Origin: an uncultured Alistipes sp.
GTDB lineage: Bacteria; Bacteroidota; Bacteroidia; Bacteroidales; Rikenellaceae
DNA: 6,420 nt
Direction of reading: 5' to 3'
Assembly (NCBI GenBank): GCA_900770585.1
Contig: CAAGKW010000151.1
Coordinates: 1-6,420 of the forward strand
The notes beneath the pieces were generated by a model. That model did not search any database. It had not been told where the DNA came from and worked only from the letters and a program-made list of their open reading frames with translations. Below are positions 6,315-6,420 of the stretch, piece after piece (position 1 is the stretch's first letter; each line of letters starts with the position of its first letter). The position numbers and the translations under genes are program-made.

Positions 6315-6420
6315 ATGTACTATTACAACCCAGATAAACGCACGGGACGAGTGGCGGCATTGATCGCTACGGTGCTCTATTTTCTGACTTTGGCAGTGCT
6401 GTTTGTGCTTGTTCGCTTCA
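6315..6420 (+). CDS. Membrane-anchored protein, possible TonB/TolA-like energy transducer, N-terminus only
   Basis: The first 35 codons run off the right edge. The visible protein is a short polar head (MYYYNPDKRTGR) followed by one strongly hydrophobic helix (about residues 13-33, VAALIATVLYFLTLAVLFVL). This is the N-in single-anchor layout of TonB and TolA. The ATG at 6315 is the only reasonable start, because an in-frame TGA lies just upstream at 6306-6308. The gene follows exbD by 30 nt in the same direction, where a tonB- or tolA-like gene is often found. The helix has no SxxxH pair like that used by E. coli TonB to couple with ExbB. The assignment rests on position and topology, not on a diagnostic domain, since the periplasmic and C-terminal parts are outside the window. 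Confidence 0.5.
   Translation, partial: MYYYNPDKRTGRVAALIATVLYFLTLAVLFVLVRF

Noticed and set aside
6284..6337. An ATG overlapping the exbD stop as the start of the next gene
   Set aside because: That frame closes after 17 codons. The frame starting at 6315 stays open to the edge and encodes a clear membrane anchor.

Overview
The window looks like a piece of a Bacteroidota chromosome, most likely order Bacteroidales. An Alistipes-like (Rikenellaceae) genome is a reasonable guess but unproven. Four observations support this: promoter elements of the Bacteroidota form (TTG, about 20 nt, TAnnTTTG); an A-rich translation leader with no Shine-Dalgarno sequence; a Bacteroidota-type long TamB protein; and moderately GC-rich coding sequence with heavy use of TCG, GAT and CTG codons beside AT-rich intergenic DNA. 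No RNA genes, insertion sequences, CRISPR arrays or phage genes are visible.

Layout. Positions 1-510 (minus strand) hold the N-terminal half of tsaD, the catalytic subunit for the tRNA t6A modification, running off the left edge. A 53-bp divergent intergenic region (511-563) carries two overlapping promoters and a perfect 7+7 bp inverted repeat. Positions 564-5102 (plus) encode a 1512-residue TamB/DUF490 protein that fills most of the window. After a 75-bp A-rich spacer come exbB/tolQ (5178-5870), exbD/tolR (5877-6284) and the first 35 codons of a small membrane-anchored protein (6315 to the right edge). That last protein is in the position expected for a TonB/TolA-like energy transducer. All four plus-strand genes lie in the same reading frame and no obvious terminator separates them.

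How the genes may work together. TamB proteins are inner-membrane-anchored, periplasm-spanning beta-rich proteins involved in outer-membrane assembly and lipid transport. ExbB/ExbD form a proton-driven motor that energises a third, TonB- or TolA-like subunit. Their arrangement suggests an envelope operon in which a proton-motive-force motor serves outer-membrane biogenesis, perhaps TamB itself. That link is inferred from gene order only. The tsaD gene is a housekeeping neighbour read in the opposite direction.

Nothing here is clearly a new system. The points most worth a second look are the TamB-motor linkage, the compact promoter region with its palindrome, and several unusual motif details in the motor proteins.
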